Below, one piece after another: positions 1 to 6,372 of a stretch of 8,326 bases of DNA. Made by a program: the position numbers and the translations under genes. This DNA is from Bacteroidota bacterium (GTDB lineage Bacteria > Bacteroidota > Bacteroidia > Flavobacteriales > Flavobacteriaceae), in NCBI GenBank assembly GCA_024280815.1, contig JAJRPL010000092.1, positions 1 through 8,326 on the forward strand, read 5' to 3'. The notes under the pieces are model-generated. The model had not been told where the DNA came from. It searched no databases and worked only from the letters and a program-made list of their open reading frames with translations. Within the stretch, counting starts at the first letter, position 1. The number at the start of each line of letters is the position of its first letter.

Positions 1-1912
1 CCGTAATTCTTGCTTTGTTAGGGGTGTTACTTCCATCTTGACGTTGAGGGTCTGCAGTACCTTCACCAACCTGACCAATAACAGAAGTGACTAAAAAGTT
101 TTGTCCATCATCTTCATATTTTTTAAGATATTGTTGAACAGCTCCTTCAATCTTTGGAGAGATACTATTGGTTTGTTCTATATCAGTTCCTATAGGGTAT
201 TCTACATAGACAAAAACTTGTTTAGCTTGAGTGTTAGGAAAAAATAATGTTTTTGGAGGAAATATTGCCATCAAGATTATCGCAACTACTAATAAGCCAA
301 AAGTACCAGCAACAACCAGATAAGGTTTCCAACCTTGTAAAGCAAAATTTAAAAAACGTTGGTAGCTATCTTCTAATTTATTTAGGATACTTTTTTTATT
401 CTCTTTTTTAGGTACAACCTTCATGTAAATAGAAGTTAAAACCGGATTGATAACCAAAGCCACAAACAATGAAGAACTTAAAACAATGATTAAAGTGATA
501 GGTAAATATTTCATAAATTCACCCATCATACCATCCCAAAGAATTAAAGGGAAAAAGGCAGCTAATGTTGTTGCCGTTGAGGCAATAATTGGCATGGCAA
601 CCTCACCAACACCTATTTTTGCAGCTTCTATCTTTGGGTAACCTTCATCCATCAAACGGTAAATATTTTCTACCACCACAATACCATTGTCAACCAGCAT
701 TCCTAAGGCGATTACCAGAGAAAATAACACCATGGTATTCAATGTAACGCCCATAAAACTTAAAATGGTGAAAGATAAAAACATAGATAGTGGAATGGCA
801 ACACCTACAAATAATGCATTTCTAAATCCTAAAAAGAAGAACAATACCAATACCACTAAAATAACACCTAGAATAATGCTATTCTCTAGGTCACTAACCA
901 TTGTTTTAGTATCGTTAGACTGGTCGTTGGTTTTAGAAATGATTAAATTAGTTGGAAAAATATTTTGTTTGGCTGTTGTAATAATTTCATCAATTTTTAC
1001 AGAAGCATTTAATAAATTTTCACCACCTCTTTTTTTAACATCTAACATGACTACTGCATGCGAATATTCTCTAGCGTAACTTTCTTTTTCTTGTTCTTTA
1101 AAATTGACTTGAGCAATATCGCGTAAGTACACAATATGTCCTTTGTCATGTTTAACAATAATATTTTCTATTTCTTTATAGGAGGTGAATTCACCAATGA
1201 CTCTTATGTTTCTACGAATTCCGTTTTGCAAAATATTACCTCCAGAAACAGTCATCTTTTCAAATGCAATCGCATTTTCAATATCAGTAAAGCTAATTGT
1301 TGAAGCTTCCATTTTATACAAGTCAATGCTTATTTCTACTTCTTTATCTTGTACACCACGAATGTCAACGCCAGAAATTTCTGGTAACTCTTCAATTTTT
1401 TCTTCTAAATATTCGGCGTATTTTTTAAGATCATCCATAGAGAATTCTCCAGAAAGGTTGATGTTCATAATTGGCATCATTTCAGAAAAATTCAATTCTT
1501 TTACACTAGGGTCTGAAGGTAAATCTTTAGGAAAATCTTTATCAGACAATGCAGCATCTACCTTATCTTTTACTTTTTGTAAGGCATCACTTGGCGATGT
1601 GCTAAAATTAAATTTAACCTGAATATTTGACAGCCCTTGCACAGAATTAGAGATAATCTCATCTACACCACTAATGGCATTAATTTCTTTTTCTAAAGGT
1701 TTTGTAATCAATTTTTCAATATCTAATGGTGAGTTTCCTGGGTAAACTGTAAGTACACTAATTTGTGGAATGACAATTTCAGGAAAATTTTCTCTTGGCA
1801 TACTTTTATACGAAAGATATCCAGCCAAAATGATGATAAAAGTAATTACAAATACCGTTGTTTTGTTATTAATTGCCCAGCTTGATAATTTAAATTCTTT
1901 TTGAGTACTCAT
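1..1912 (-). CDS. RND efflux pump inner-membrane permease (HAE1/AcrB-like), 3' end outside window
   Basis: This is the proton-driven inner-membrane pump of a tripartite RND efflux system. The ATG is at 1912-1910 and the frame stays open to the left edge, giving 637 codons. Family members have about 1,030-1,150 residues, so roughly the last 40% lies outside the window. Visible parts are TM1 (about 14-33), the first periplasmic porter loop (about 34-340, including YPGNSP and the EKEINAISGVDEI segment), TM2-TM6 (about 345-490), TM7 (about 535-555) and the start of the second periplasmic loop (FVYVEYPIGTD). TM4 carries VDNGIVVVENI. Asp408 matches the proton-relay Asp407 of AcrB, but the next position is Asn409 where AcrB has Asp408. 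The gene starts 4 bases after the adaptor stop and is the last visible gene of the operon. Substrate cannot be read from sequence; drugs, detergents, bile-like compounds or lipids are all possible. HAE1 fits better than the metal-exporting CusA type, but the missing half limits certainty. Confidence 0.95.
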   Translation of the reverse strand, partial: MSTQKEFKLSSWAINNKTTVFVITFIIILAGYLSYKSMPRENFPEIVIPQISVLTVYPGNSPLDIEKLITKPLEKEINAISGVDEIISNSVQGLSNIQVKFNFSTSPSDALQKVKDKVDAALSDKDFPKDLPSDPSVKELNFSEMMPIMNINLSGEFSMDDLKKYAEYLEEKIEELPEISGVDIRGVQDKEVEISIDLYKMEASTISFTDIENAIAFEKMTVSGGNILQNGIRRNIRVIGEFTSYKEIENIIVKHDKGHIVYLRDIAQVNFKEQEKESYAREYSHAVVMLDVKKRGGENLLNASVKIDEIITTAKQNIFPTNLIISKTNDQSNDTKTMVSDLENSIILGVILVVLVLFFFLGFRNALFVGVAIPLSMFLSFTILSFMGVTLNTMVLFSLVIALGMLVDNGIVVVENIYRLMDEGYPKIEAAKIGVGEVAMPIIASTATTLAAFFPLILWDGMMGEFMKYLPITLIIVLSSSLFVALVINPVLTSIYMKVVPKKENKKSILNKLEDSYQRFLNFALQGWKPYLVVAGTFGLLVVAIILMAIFPPKTLFFPNTQAKQVFVYVEYPIGTDIEQTNSISPKIEGAVQQYLKKYEDDGQNFLVTSVIGQVGEGTADPQRQDGSNTPNKARIT

Positions 1913-1916
1913 AGTT

Positions 1917-3056
1917 TTATTTTTCAGCAAGGATTACTTCATCATTATTCTTTACAGTACGAGCTCCTTTATCAATAATTAAATCTCCTTCTTTTAAACC
2001 TTCATCAATAAACGACTCATTATTATATTCTTTACCGATTGTTAAAATAGTTTTGATTGCATTATAATTAGAAGAATCATTTTTAGTCAGTACAAACACA
2101 TAACTATTTCCCTTTACATCTTTTTGAATTAAATAAGACGGAATGGCAATACCAGTTGCCTTAAAGTCATTAATTTTTACATCTGCCAATAAATTTGGTT
2201 TGATGGTTTTATCTTTATTATTTAAGTCAACTCTTGCTTTAAAACTTCTGTTATTCGGATTGATAAAATTTGCAACCTGATTAATTTTAGACGCTATTTC
2301 TTTACCCAAAGAAGGAAAGGATACGATTACATTTGTACCTTTTTTAATATCTTTTAAATAAGTTTCAGTAATTTCACTTTCTATGTATACCTTATTGAGA
2401 TTTACAATTCTTAAGAAAGGCATTTGGGCAGAGGATAGAGCACCAACTTTTGCAAAAATTTCATCTATGGTTCCACTAAAAGGAGCAATTATTTTCATTT
2501 TTTTAGCTTGAGCATATAAGATATTTAAATTTTGCTCTAAACCTTCTTTTTGTGCTTTTGCTTGTAGAAATTGCATTTCACTTCCAATTTTTTGTTCCCA
2601 CAGTCGCTCTTGTCTTTCAAAAGAAGTTTTTGCTAAATTTAATTGTACTTGAAGCTGTGCAATACTATTATTTACAACAGAAGCATCCAATTGAGCTAAG
2701 GTCTGTCCTTTACGAACTCTTTGCCCTTCTTTTACATAAATTTTTTGTACGGTCCCTCCCATTTCTGGATGAATTTCCACACTTTTATCAGCCTTTACAC
2801 TACCTTGAACTTCAATATAATGGTTAAAATCTGCATTTTTTGTTAATACAGTAGTTACTACAGGTAATTTTTTAATAGTATCTAATTTTGACAATTGGTC
2901 ATTAATAGATTTTAATTTTTTACTTAAACTATCCATTTGTGTTTTTAGCAGAGTTCTTTGCTCTTGTAACTCTTTAATATTTTGAGAAATGCCTTCTTTT
3001 TTCTGGCAAGAAGCAATGATGAATAGTATAATTAAGGCGAGATAAATATTTTTCAT
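1917..3056 (-). CDS. RND efflux periplasmic adaptor (membrane fusion protein), lipoprotein
   Basis: The 379-residue adaptor links the inner-membrane pump to the TolC-like channel. The N-terminus is a lipoprotein signal: basic MKN, a hydrophobic stretch, and lipobox IASC with Cys17 as the lipidated residue. Residues about 24-60 form a heptad coiled coil (a/d positions 27, 30, 37, 41, 44, 48, 51, 55, 58) before the conserved core. The first half of the barrel-sandwich (lipoyl-like) domain is about 85-125 (GTVQKIYVKEGQRVRKGQTL). An alpha-hairpin follows at about 128-187, then the second lipoyl half (IIAPFSGTIDEIFAKVGA, 189-206), the beta-barrel (about 220-298) and the membrane-proximal domain (about 300-379). 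All HlyD/AcrA-type parts are present and the length is normal. The stop is 4 bases before the permease start and the ATG is 7 bases after the channel gene stop, so the genes are probably co-translated. Adaptor identity is near certain; the substrate is unknown. Confidence 0.96.
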   Translation of the reverse strand: MKNIYLALIILFIIASCQKKEGISQNIKELQEQRTLLKTQMDSLSKKLKSINDQLSKLDTIKKLPVVTTVLTKNADFNHYIEVQGSVKADKSVEIHPEMGGTVQKIYVKEGQRVRKGQTLAQLDASVVNNSIAQLQVQLNLAKTSFERQERLWEQKIGSEMQFLQAKAQKEGLEQNLNILYAQAKKMKIIAPFSGTIDEIFAKVGALSSAQMPFLRIVNLNKVYIESEITETYLKDIKKGTNVIVSFPSLGKEIASKINQVANFINPNNRSFKARVDLNNKDKTIKPNLLADVKINDFKATGIAIPSYLIQKDVKGNSYVFVLTKNDSSNYNAIKTILTIGKEYNNESFIDEGLKEGDLIIDKGARTVKNNDEVILAEK

Positions 3057-3063
3057 AATATGA

Positions 3064-4404
3064 TTATTTGCTATTTAATAAGGTTTCTAAAGTCACTTTT
3101 TTAAGAATAACATCTAACATGGCTTGTAAATATTCTTGTTGTGAAGTGTATAATTGCGTTTGTGCTTGTCTCAAATCAAAACTAGAACTTATACCTTCTT
3201 TAAATTTGATTTGATTCTTTTTTTCAATACGCTCTGCTAATTCTAAATTTTGCTTTTTTGTTTGATACTGCTCAATAGAGAATTGATAATCACTTTTTGC
3301 ACTGGCAGTTTGTAATTTTAGTTGTTGTTCTGTCTGTGTTAATTCTGTATTGGCTATTTCTAAATTAATTTTAGCCTGTACTGTTTTTGATGCTCTACTA
3401 AAAGAACTAAAAATAGGTACATTTAAACTTACACCAAAAAGTGAAGAACCAAACCAACGCTGATTTGTATTTAGAAACTTAAAGTTCTCACCATAACCAG
3501 CATAGCCACCATTTATGAAAGCTGTTAGACTAGGTAGAGCTTTGCTTTTTTCAAGTTTTAGTAATAATTCTTTAGAGCGTTTAGTGTTTTTAGCAATTTT
3601 AAAATCTATATTATTTTCAAGGTTAAATTCTTTTGCTAAAAGTTTGAAATCTATATTTTGTAAAGTCAATGTTTCTAAATTGTCCTTTAAAACAAGCGTT
3701 TGCTCTAAATCAATTCCTAAAGTAATATTAAGCATCTTATAAGCAAGTTCTTTTAATCGTGTTGCATTGCTAAGGCTACTTTCTATACTAGAATAGGTGA
3801 TTTGCAATTGCTCTACACTTTCTTCTTCAGTTAAGCCATTCTCGTATATTTGTTGTGTCTCGTAGAGTGTTTTTTGCAGGGTAGTTTTATTTTTCTCAAG
3901 AATTTGCACGCTTTCTTCGGCTAATAACACATTTCCATAGGCGTTAATTACAGCCTTTTTTATTTCTAAATCTGTTTTTTCTTTAGCATTTCTAGAAATT
4001 TCTAAAAATACTTTAGCCGATTGTAAGGCAACTAAGTAAGAACCATCAAAAAGCAATTGACTTAGTGTGGCAGATGCACTTACATTTTGTTTAGTACCAA
4101 AAGAAACTTCTGCAAATTCACCTTTATTTCCTCCAAAAAATTCAGCAGGAATTAAAGATACTTGTTGTTTAAGCCAGTTTTGATAATCGATAGAGACATT
4201 AATTTGTGGTAAACCTATTGCGGTAGTTTCCCATTTTTTCTTTTTGGCACTTTTAATAGTGTGTTGAGCATTTAGTGCGGCATAATTGTAGTGTAATGCG
4301 TGACTAATAGCCTCATCTAGCGTAAATGTTTTAGGTTCTTCTTGAGAGAATCCTTGTATTGAAAAAAGGAAACTAAAAAATAGGAATAGTAGTTTGTTTC
4401 TCAT
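3064..4404 (-). CDS. TolC-like outer-membrane efflux channel
   Basis: The 446-residue outer-membrane factor forms the trimeric exit duct of the RND pump. It has a cleavable signal peptide (MRNKLLF, hydrophobic core, cleavage near Gly18-Gln21) and no lipobox, so it resembles TolC rather than the lipidated OprM/CusC type. The internal duplication typical of OEP-family proteins is visible. LPQINVSIDY (65-74) matches LPSLTAFING (290-299). The strand-helix junction LLFDGSYLVALQSAK (117-131) matches VPIFSSFSRASK (329-340). The coil segments at 186-215 and 399-430 (FKEGISSSFDLRQAQTQLY) also correspond. The long Lys/Glu/Gln-rich stretches between these are the periplasmic helices. Length is normal for a Bacteroidota TolC. 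The gene starts one base after the TetR stop codon and its own stop is 7 bases before the adaptor start, so it is the first structural gene of the efflux operon. Confidence 0.95.
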   Translation of the reverse strand: MRNKLLFLFFSFLFSIQGFSQEEPKTFTLDEAISHALHYNYAALNAQHTIKSAKKKKWETTAIGLPQINVSIDYQNWLKQQVSLIPAEFFGGNKGEFAEVSFGTKQNVSASATLSQLLFDGSYLVALQSAKVFLEISRNAKEKTDLEIKKAVINAYGNVLLAEESVQILEKNKTTLQKTLYETQQIYENGLTEEESVEQLQITYSSIESSLSNATRLKELAYKMLNITLGIDLEQTLVLKDNLETLTLQNIDFKLLAKEFNLENNIDFKIAKNTKRSKELLLKLEKSKALPSLTAFINGGYAGYGENFKFLNTNQRWFGSSLFGVSLNVPIFSSFSRASKTVQAKINLEIANTELTQTEQQLKLQTASAKSDYQFSIEQYQTKKQNLELAERIEKKNQIKFKEGISSSFDLRQAQTQLYTSQQEYLQAMLDVILKKVTLETLLNSK

Positions 4405-4405
4405 T

Positions 4406-5008
4406 TTAACTTGTTTTGGATAACACAGCTTTTAATTTTTTAACGCCTTTGCTTGTAGAAATTGCTCTTAAATGATAGTCTAAATAGTTTGTCATCAACG
4501 TTTTCATGTCGTTTTTCCCCATAGGGAATATTTCAAGGTCTTTAGTAGCAGTTACACCACTAAAGTAAATTCTTGAAATAAATTCCACATCAATCTCTTT
4601 TCTAAAATAGCCAGTATCAATACCTCTGTTGAGGTTCTCTTTTACACAATCAGCCATAATTTCGAATTGCTTTTTTTGAAGCATATGGAATAATTTTGGA
4701 TAGTGTTTTTTTAATTGATAATGAGGTGTTGTTTTTTCTCCTTTTAAATTTTCGATTACAAATTCTTTGATGGCAAATAGCTCTTCTATTGGGTTGTTTT
4801 TGATGGCACAGATAGCATCTATCCCTGTACTTATCTGATTAAAAATCATGAATACACTCGCCTCAACCAATTCAATTTTAGTTTTGTAATGTGTATAAAT
4901 AGTTTTTTTTGAGATGCTCAATGTTTTGGCAATCTCATCCATAGTGATACTTTTAAATCCGTAATTTAAAAACAATTCTGTAGCAGTATGTAAAATTTTT
5001 TCTTTCAT
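4406..5008 (-). CDS. TetR/AcrR-family regulator, likely autorepressor of the efflux operon
   Basis: This is a 200-residue one-component transcription regulator. The N-terminal TetR DNA-binding domain spans about residues 1-48: helix 1 KILHTATELFLNYGF, then the helix-turn-helix (TMDEIAKTLSISKKTIYTHYKTK, about 22-44) with the family's YxHYxxK ending. The rest is an all-helical ligand/dimer domain (about 50-185), which is not conserved enough to name an inducer. I chose the ATG at 5008-5006 because helix 1 begins right after it. An open frame extends in frame to an ATG at 5059, but those 17 extra codons run through the promoter and operator palindrome and look non-coding. The stop is one base from the TolC-like gene, so the regulator is the first gene of the pump operon. 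The inverted repeat overlapping its promoter suggests repression lifted by a pump substrate; this is inferred from the AcrR/TtgR-type arrangement. Confidence 0.93.
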   Translation of the reverse strand: MKEKILHTATELFLNYGFKSITMDEIAKTLSISKKTIYTHYKTKIELVEASVFMIFNQISTGIDAICAIKNNPIEELFAIKEFVIENLKGEKTTPHYQLKKHYPKLFHMLQKKQFEIMADCVKENLNRGIDTGYFRKEIDVEFISRIYFSGVTATKDLEIFPMGKNDMKTLMTNYLDYHLRAISTSKGVKKLKAVLSKTS

Positions 5009-5017
5009 TATTTGGTG

Positions 5018-5048
5018 CAAATATATACAGGAAACTTTAAAAACCAAA
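5018..5048 (-). promoter_or_regulatory. Promoter of the tetR-tolC-adaptor-pump operon
   Basis: Reading the minus strand, TTTG at 5048-5045 is followed after exactly 19 bases by TATATTTG at 5025-5018. This fits the Bacteroidota sigma-ABfr consensus (TTTG about 19-21 bases before TAnnTTTG). Transcription should start near 5011-5014, leaving at most a few bases of leader before the ATG at 5008. The start site is inferred, not seen. Confidence 0.75.
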
Positions 5049-5057
5049 AAAGTTTCC
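5030..5057. promoter_or_regulatory. Probable TetR-family operator (inverted repeat)
   Basis: There are perfect 9-bp arms, GGAAACTTT (5030-5038) and AAAGTTTCC (5049-5057), separated by 10 bases. The palindrome covers the -33 element and most of the spacer of the operon promoter, a position where a bound dimer would block RNA polymerase. Size and symmetry fit TetR-family operators. An extra half-site-like AAAGTTT follows at 5058-5064. Binding by the adjacent regulator is inferred from position. Confidence 0.65.
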
Positions 5058-5065
5058 AAAGTTTT

Positions 5066-5080
5066 TTTACTTTTAGTAAA
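5066..5080. repeat. Second short palindrome in the tetR / polyprenyl synthase gap
   Basis: TTTACT and AGTAAA are perfect 6-bp arms around a TTT centre, 9 bases beyond the main operator and about 30 bases before the -7-like box of the rightward gene. It could be a second regulator site or chance in AT-rich DNA. Its half-site differs from that of the larger palindrome. Confidence 0.35.
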
Positions 5081-5110
5081 TAGATTTAAGATGGATTGAA
5101 TTTATTGCCT

Positions 5111-5118
5111 TATTTTTA
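5111..5118 (+). promoter_or_regulatory. Weak -7 box for the polyprenyl synthase gene
   Basis: TATTTTTA matches TAnnTTTG at all but the last base and lies 14 bases before the TTG start codon. No convincing TTTG is found 19-21 bases upstream (the nearest TTG, 5096-5098, is too close), so this is a tentative call. Confidence 0.35.
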
Positions 5119-5132
5119 CAAAAAATATAACA

Positions 5133-6098
5133 TTGGAATTAAATATATATAAAACAAAATTTTTAGATCATTTAAAAATGAGGCTTTTGAAGAAGAAGCC
5201 AGAAGCTTTATATAATCCTATATATTATATATTAAATTTAGAAGGAAAACGCATTCGCCCAATTTTAACATTAATGAGTTGTGATTTGTTTGGAGAGAAA
5301 ATAGAGAATGCTTTAGATGCTGCTCTTGCAGTTGAAATGTTCCATAACTTCTCTTTGATACACGATGATATTATGGATGCAGCACCATTACGTAGAGGAC
5401 AGAAAACGGTTCATGAAAAATGGAGTTTAAATACAGGTATTCTGTCTGGTGATGCACTATTGGTTTGGGCAAAACAATTGTTAGAGTCTTATGAGGGAAA
5501 AACGTATAAGAGTTTAAATATGTTATTTACAAAAACAGCCTTAGAGGTTTGTGAAGGGCAACAATATGATTTTGATTTTGAAACTACATTTGATGTGAAT
5601 GTAGGTCAATATATAAAAATGATTACGTTAAAGACTGCTGTATTAGTTGCCGCTTCATTAATGTTTGGAGCAATTATAGCTTCGGCTTCTCAAAAAGACG
5701 CTGAACATATCTATGCTTACGGATTAAATTTAGGGATAGCTTTTCAATTACAAGACGATTATTTAGATGTGTTTGGAGATGAGAATTTTGGCAAACAAAA
5801 AGCAGGTGACATTATTGAAAACAAGAAGACGTTTTTATTTTTAAAAACATTAGAGTTGGCCAGTAAAAATGATAGAGAAAAGTTAATTGATTTATATAGT
5901 ACTAAAGAGTTTTCTGAAAATAAAATGAATGAAGTTACTCAGTTGTTTAATAAATATAAAATACCTCAATTGATAGGGGAAGAGATTCAAAAATTTACAT
6001 CAAAATCAATACTTCACATTAATAATCTTTCAATTAAAAAAAATAAAAAAGAAGTGTTAAAAGATTTTGCTAAACATTTAATGGAAAGAAAAATTTAA
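5133..6098 (+). CDS. trans-Polyprenyl diphosphate synthase (short-chain, probably FPP/GGPP type)
   Basis: This 321-residue cytosolic enzyme makes linear prenyl diphosphates by adding isopentenyl diphosphate to an allylic primer, feeding quinones, carotenoids or undecaprenyl carrier. Family motifs are all present: GKRIRP (38-43), the first aspartate-rich motif DDIMD (78-82) followed by RRG (87-89), LKTA (166-169) and the second aspartate-rich motif DDYLD (208-212) after QLQ. These bind Mg2+-diphosphate. Phe73, five residues before the first Asp, with no two-residue insertion in DDIMD, resembles type-I archaeal GGPP synthases and suggests a C15-C20 product rather than a long chain; this is inference. 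The start is TTG at 5133: no ATG lies between the upstream in-frame stop (5097-5099) and it, the first in-frame ATG (codon 16) would remove the first helix, and the N-terminus from TTG looks family-like. It is divergent from the efflux operon and seems functionally unrelated to it. Confidence 0.93.
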   Translation: MELNIYKTKFLDHLKMRLLKKKPEALYNPIYYILNLEGKRIRPILTLMSCDLFGEKIENALDAALAVEMFHNFSLIHDDIMDAAPLRRGQKTVHEKWSLNTGILSGDALLVWAKQLLESYEGKTYKSLNMLFTKTALEVCEGQQYDFDFETTFDVNVGQYIKMITLKTAVLVAASLMFGAIIASASQKDAEHIYAYGLNLGIAFQLQDDYLDVFGDENFGKQKAGDIIENKKTFLFLKTLELASKNDREKLIDLYSTKEFSENKMNEVTQLFNKYKIPQLIGEEIQKFTSKSILHINNLSIKKNKKEVLKDFAKHLMERKI

Positions 6099-6115
6099 AA
6101 ACAGTAGGGTTTTTT
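6097..6115 (+). terminator. Possible weak terminator after polyprenyl synthase
   Basis: AAAAAC (6097-6102) can pair with GTTTTT (6109-6114) across a 6-base loop, overlapping the stop codon and ending in a T run. The stem has only one G-C pair, so its strength is doubtful. Confidence 0.25.
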
Positions 6116-6124
6116 ATTAAGAGA

Positions 6125-6155
6125 TTGTTCAATAAGTAAATAAGTAGTAATATTG
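6125..6155 (+). promoter_or_regulatory. Promoter of the tRNA gene
   Basis: TTG (6125-6127) and TAATATTG (6148-6155, one mismatch to TAnnTTTG) are 20 bases apart, as in Bacteroidota housekeeping promoters. Predicted initiation near 6160 would give a leader of about 10 bases before the mature tRNA. Confidence 0.5.
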
Positions 6156-6170
6156 CAGTTCGAAAATTTA

Positions 6171-6244
6171 GGTCCCATAGCTCAGCTGGTTAGAGCACCT
6201 GACTCATAATCAGGGGGTCCATGGTTCGAGCCCATGTGGGACCA
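6171..6244 (+). tRNA. tRNA with anticodon CAT (elongator Met; Ile2 not excluded)
   Basis: This is a complete 74-base cloverleaf. The acceptor is GGTCCCA/TGGGACC (6171-6177 with 6237-6243). The D stem is GCTC/GAGC (6180-6183 with 6193-6196). The anticodon stem is CCTGA/TCAGG (6198-6202 with 6210-6214) with loop CTCATAA and anticodon CAT at 6205-6207. The T stem is CATGG/CCATG (6220-6224 with 6232-6236) with loop TTCGAGC. The discriminator is A6244, and the 3' CCA is not encoded. The G1-C72 pair and the absence of a three-G-C anticodon stem rule out initiator tRNA. CAT is shared by elongator Met and lysidine-modified Ile2; the C4-G69 and C5-G68 pairs resemble E. coli Ile2 determinants, so identity is left open. 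Confidence 0.95.
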
Positions 6245-6250
6245 CAAATA

Positions 6251-6284
6251 TTTTTTTATTCTTTTTAAATTAAATTTAAAAAAG
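6251..6284 (+). terminator. AT-only palindrome after the tRNA, possible terminator
   Basis: After a T run (6251-6257), TTTTTAAATT (6262-6271) and AATTTAAAAA (6273-6282) form an almost continuous palindrome. It lies between the tRNA and the next promoter, where a terminator is expected. It has no G-C pairs and lies in low-complexity DNA, so it is weakly supported. Confidence 0.25.
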
Positions 6285-6313
6285 AACTTTAGATTTTCTT
6301 GAAAAAGAATTTG

Positions 6314-6321
6314 TATATTTG
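6314..6321 (+). promoter_or_regulatory. -7 box for the small secreted-protein gene
   Basis: TATATTTG is an exact TAnnTTTG match followed by CAA, as is common in flavobacterial promoters. The -33 element is weak: TTTA at 6288-6291, 22 bases upstream. Initiation near 6327 would give a leader of about 45 bases. An in-frame TTG at 6319 lies within this box, which argues against the longer reading frame. Confidence 0.6.
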
Positions 6322-6372
6322 CAATGTATTTGCGTTTTTAACGTTAATGTATTAGAAAAAAGGGAAAAGTTT

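Noticed and set aside
447..1622. Three open plus-strand frames (447-641, 687-1079, 1185-1622) opposite the RND permease gene
   Set aside because: They are antisense to a strongly conserved transporter frame, have no recognisable domain or promoter, and are best explained as shadows of its codon use.
1..1912. Truncated or broken RND permease gene
   Set aside because: The frame is continuous to the window edge with normal family features; the missing part is due to the window boundary.
2552..2827. Plus-strand frame opposite the adaptor gene, and a similar one at 3515-3742 opposite the TolC-like gene
   Set aside because: Both lie wholly within clearly coding minus-strand genes and show no independent protein features.
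2985..3008. Possible surface-export signal after the adaptor's lipidated Cys (CQKKEG)
   Set aside because: Bacteroidota surface-lipoprotein signals need about two acidic residues just after the Cys; here there is only one, and an RND adaptor must work in the periplasm.
5009..5059. 17-codon N-terminal extension of the TetR regulator
   Set aside because: It spans the -7 and -33 boxes and the operator palindrome, and the family domain starts exactly after the downstream ATG.
6319..6372. 18-codon upstream extension of the small secreted protein
   Set aside because: It begins with TTG inside the -7 box, while the ATG at 6373 has a ribosome-site-like AGGGA and starts a standard signal peptide.
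6245..6372. Integration (att) site or mobile element next to the tRNA
   Set aside because: I saw no repeat of the tRNA 3' end elsewhere in the window and no integrase or transposase; flanking genes are ordinary chromosomal genes.
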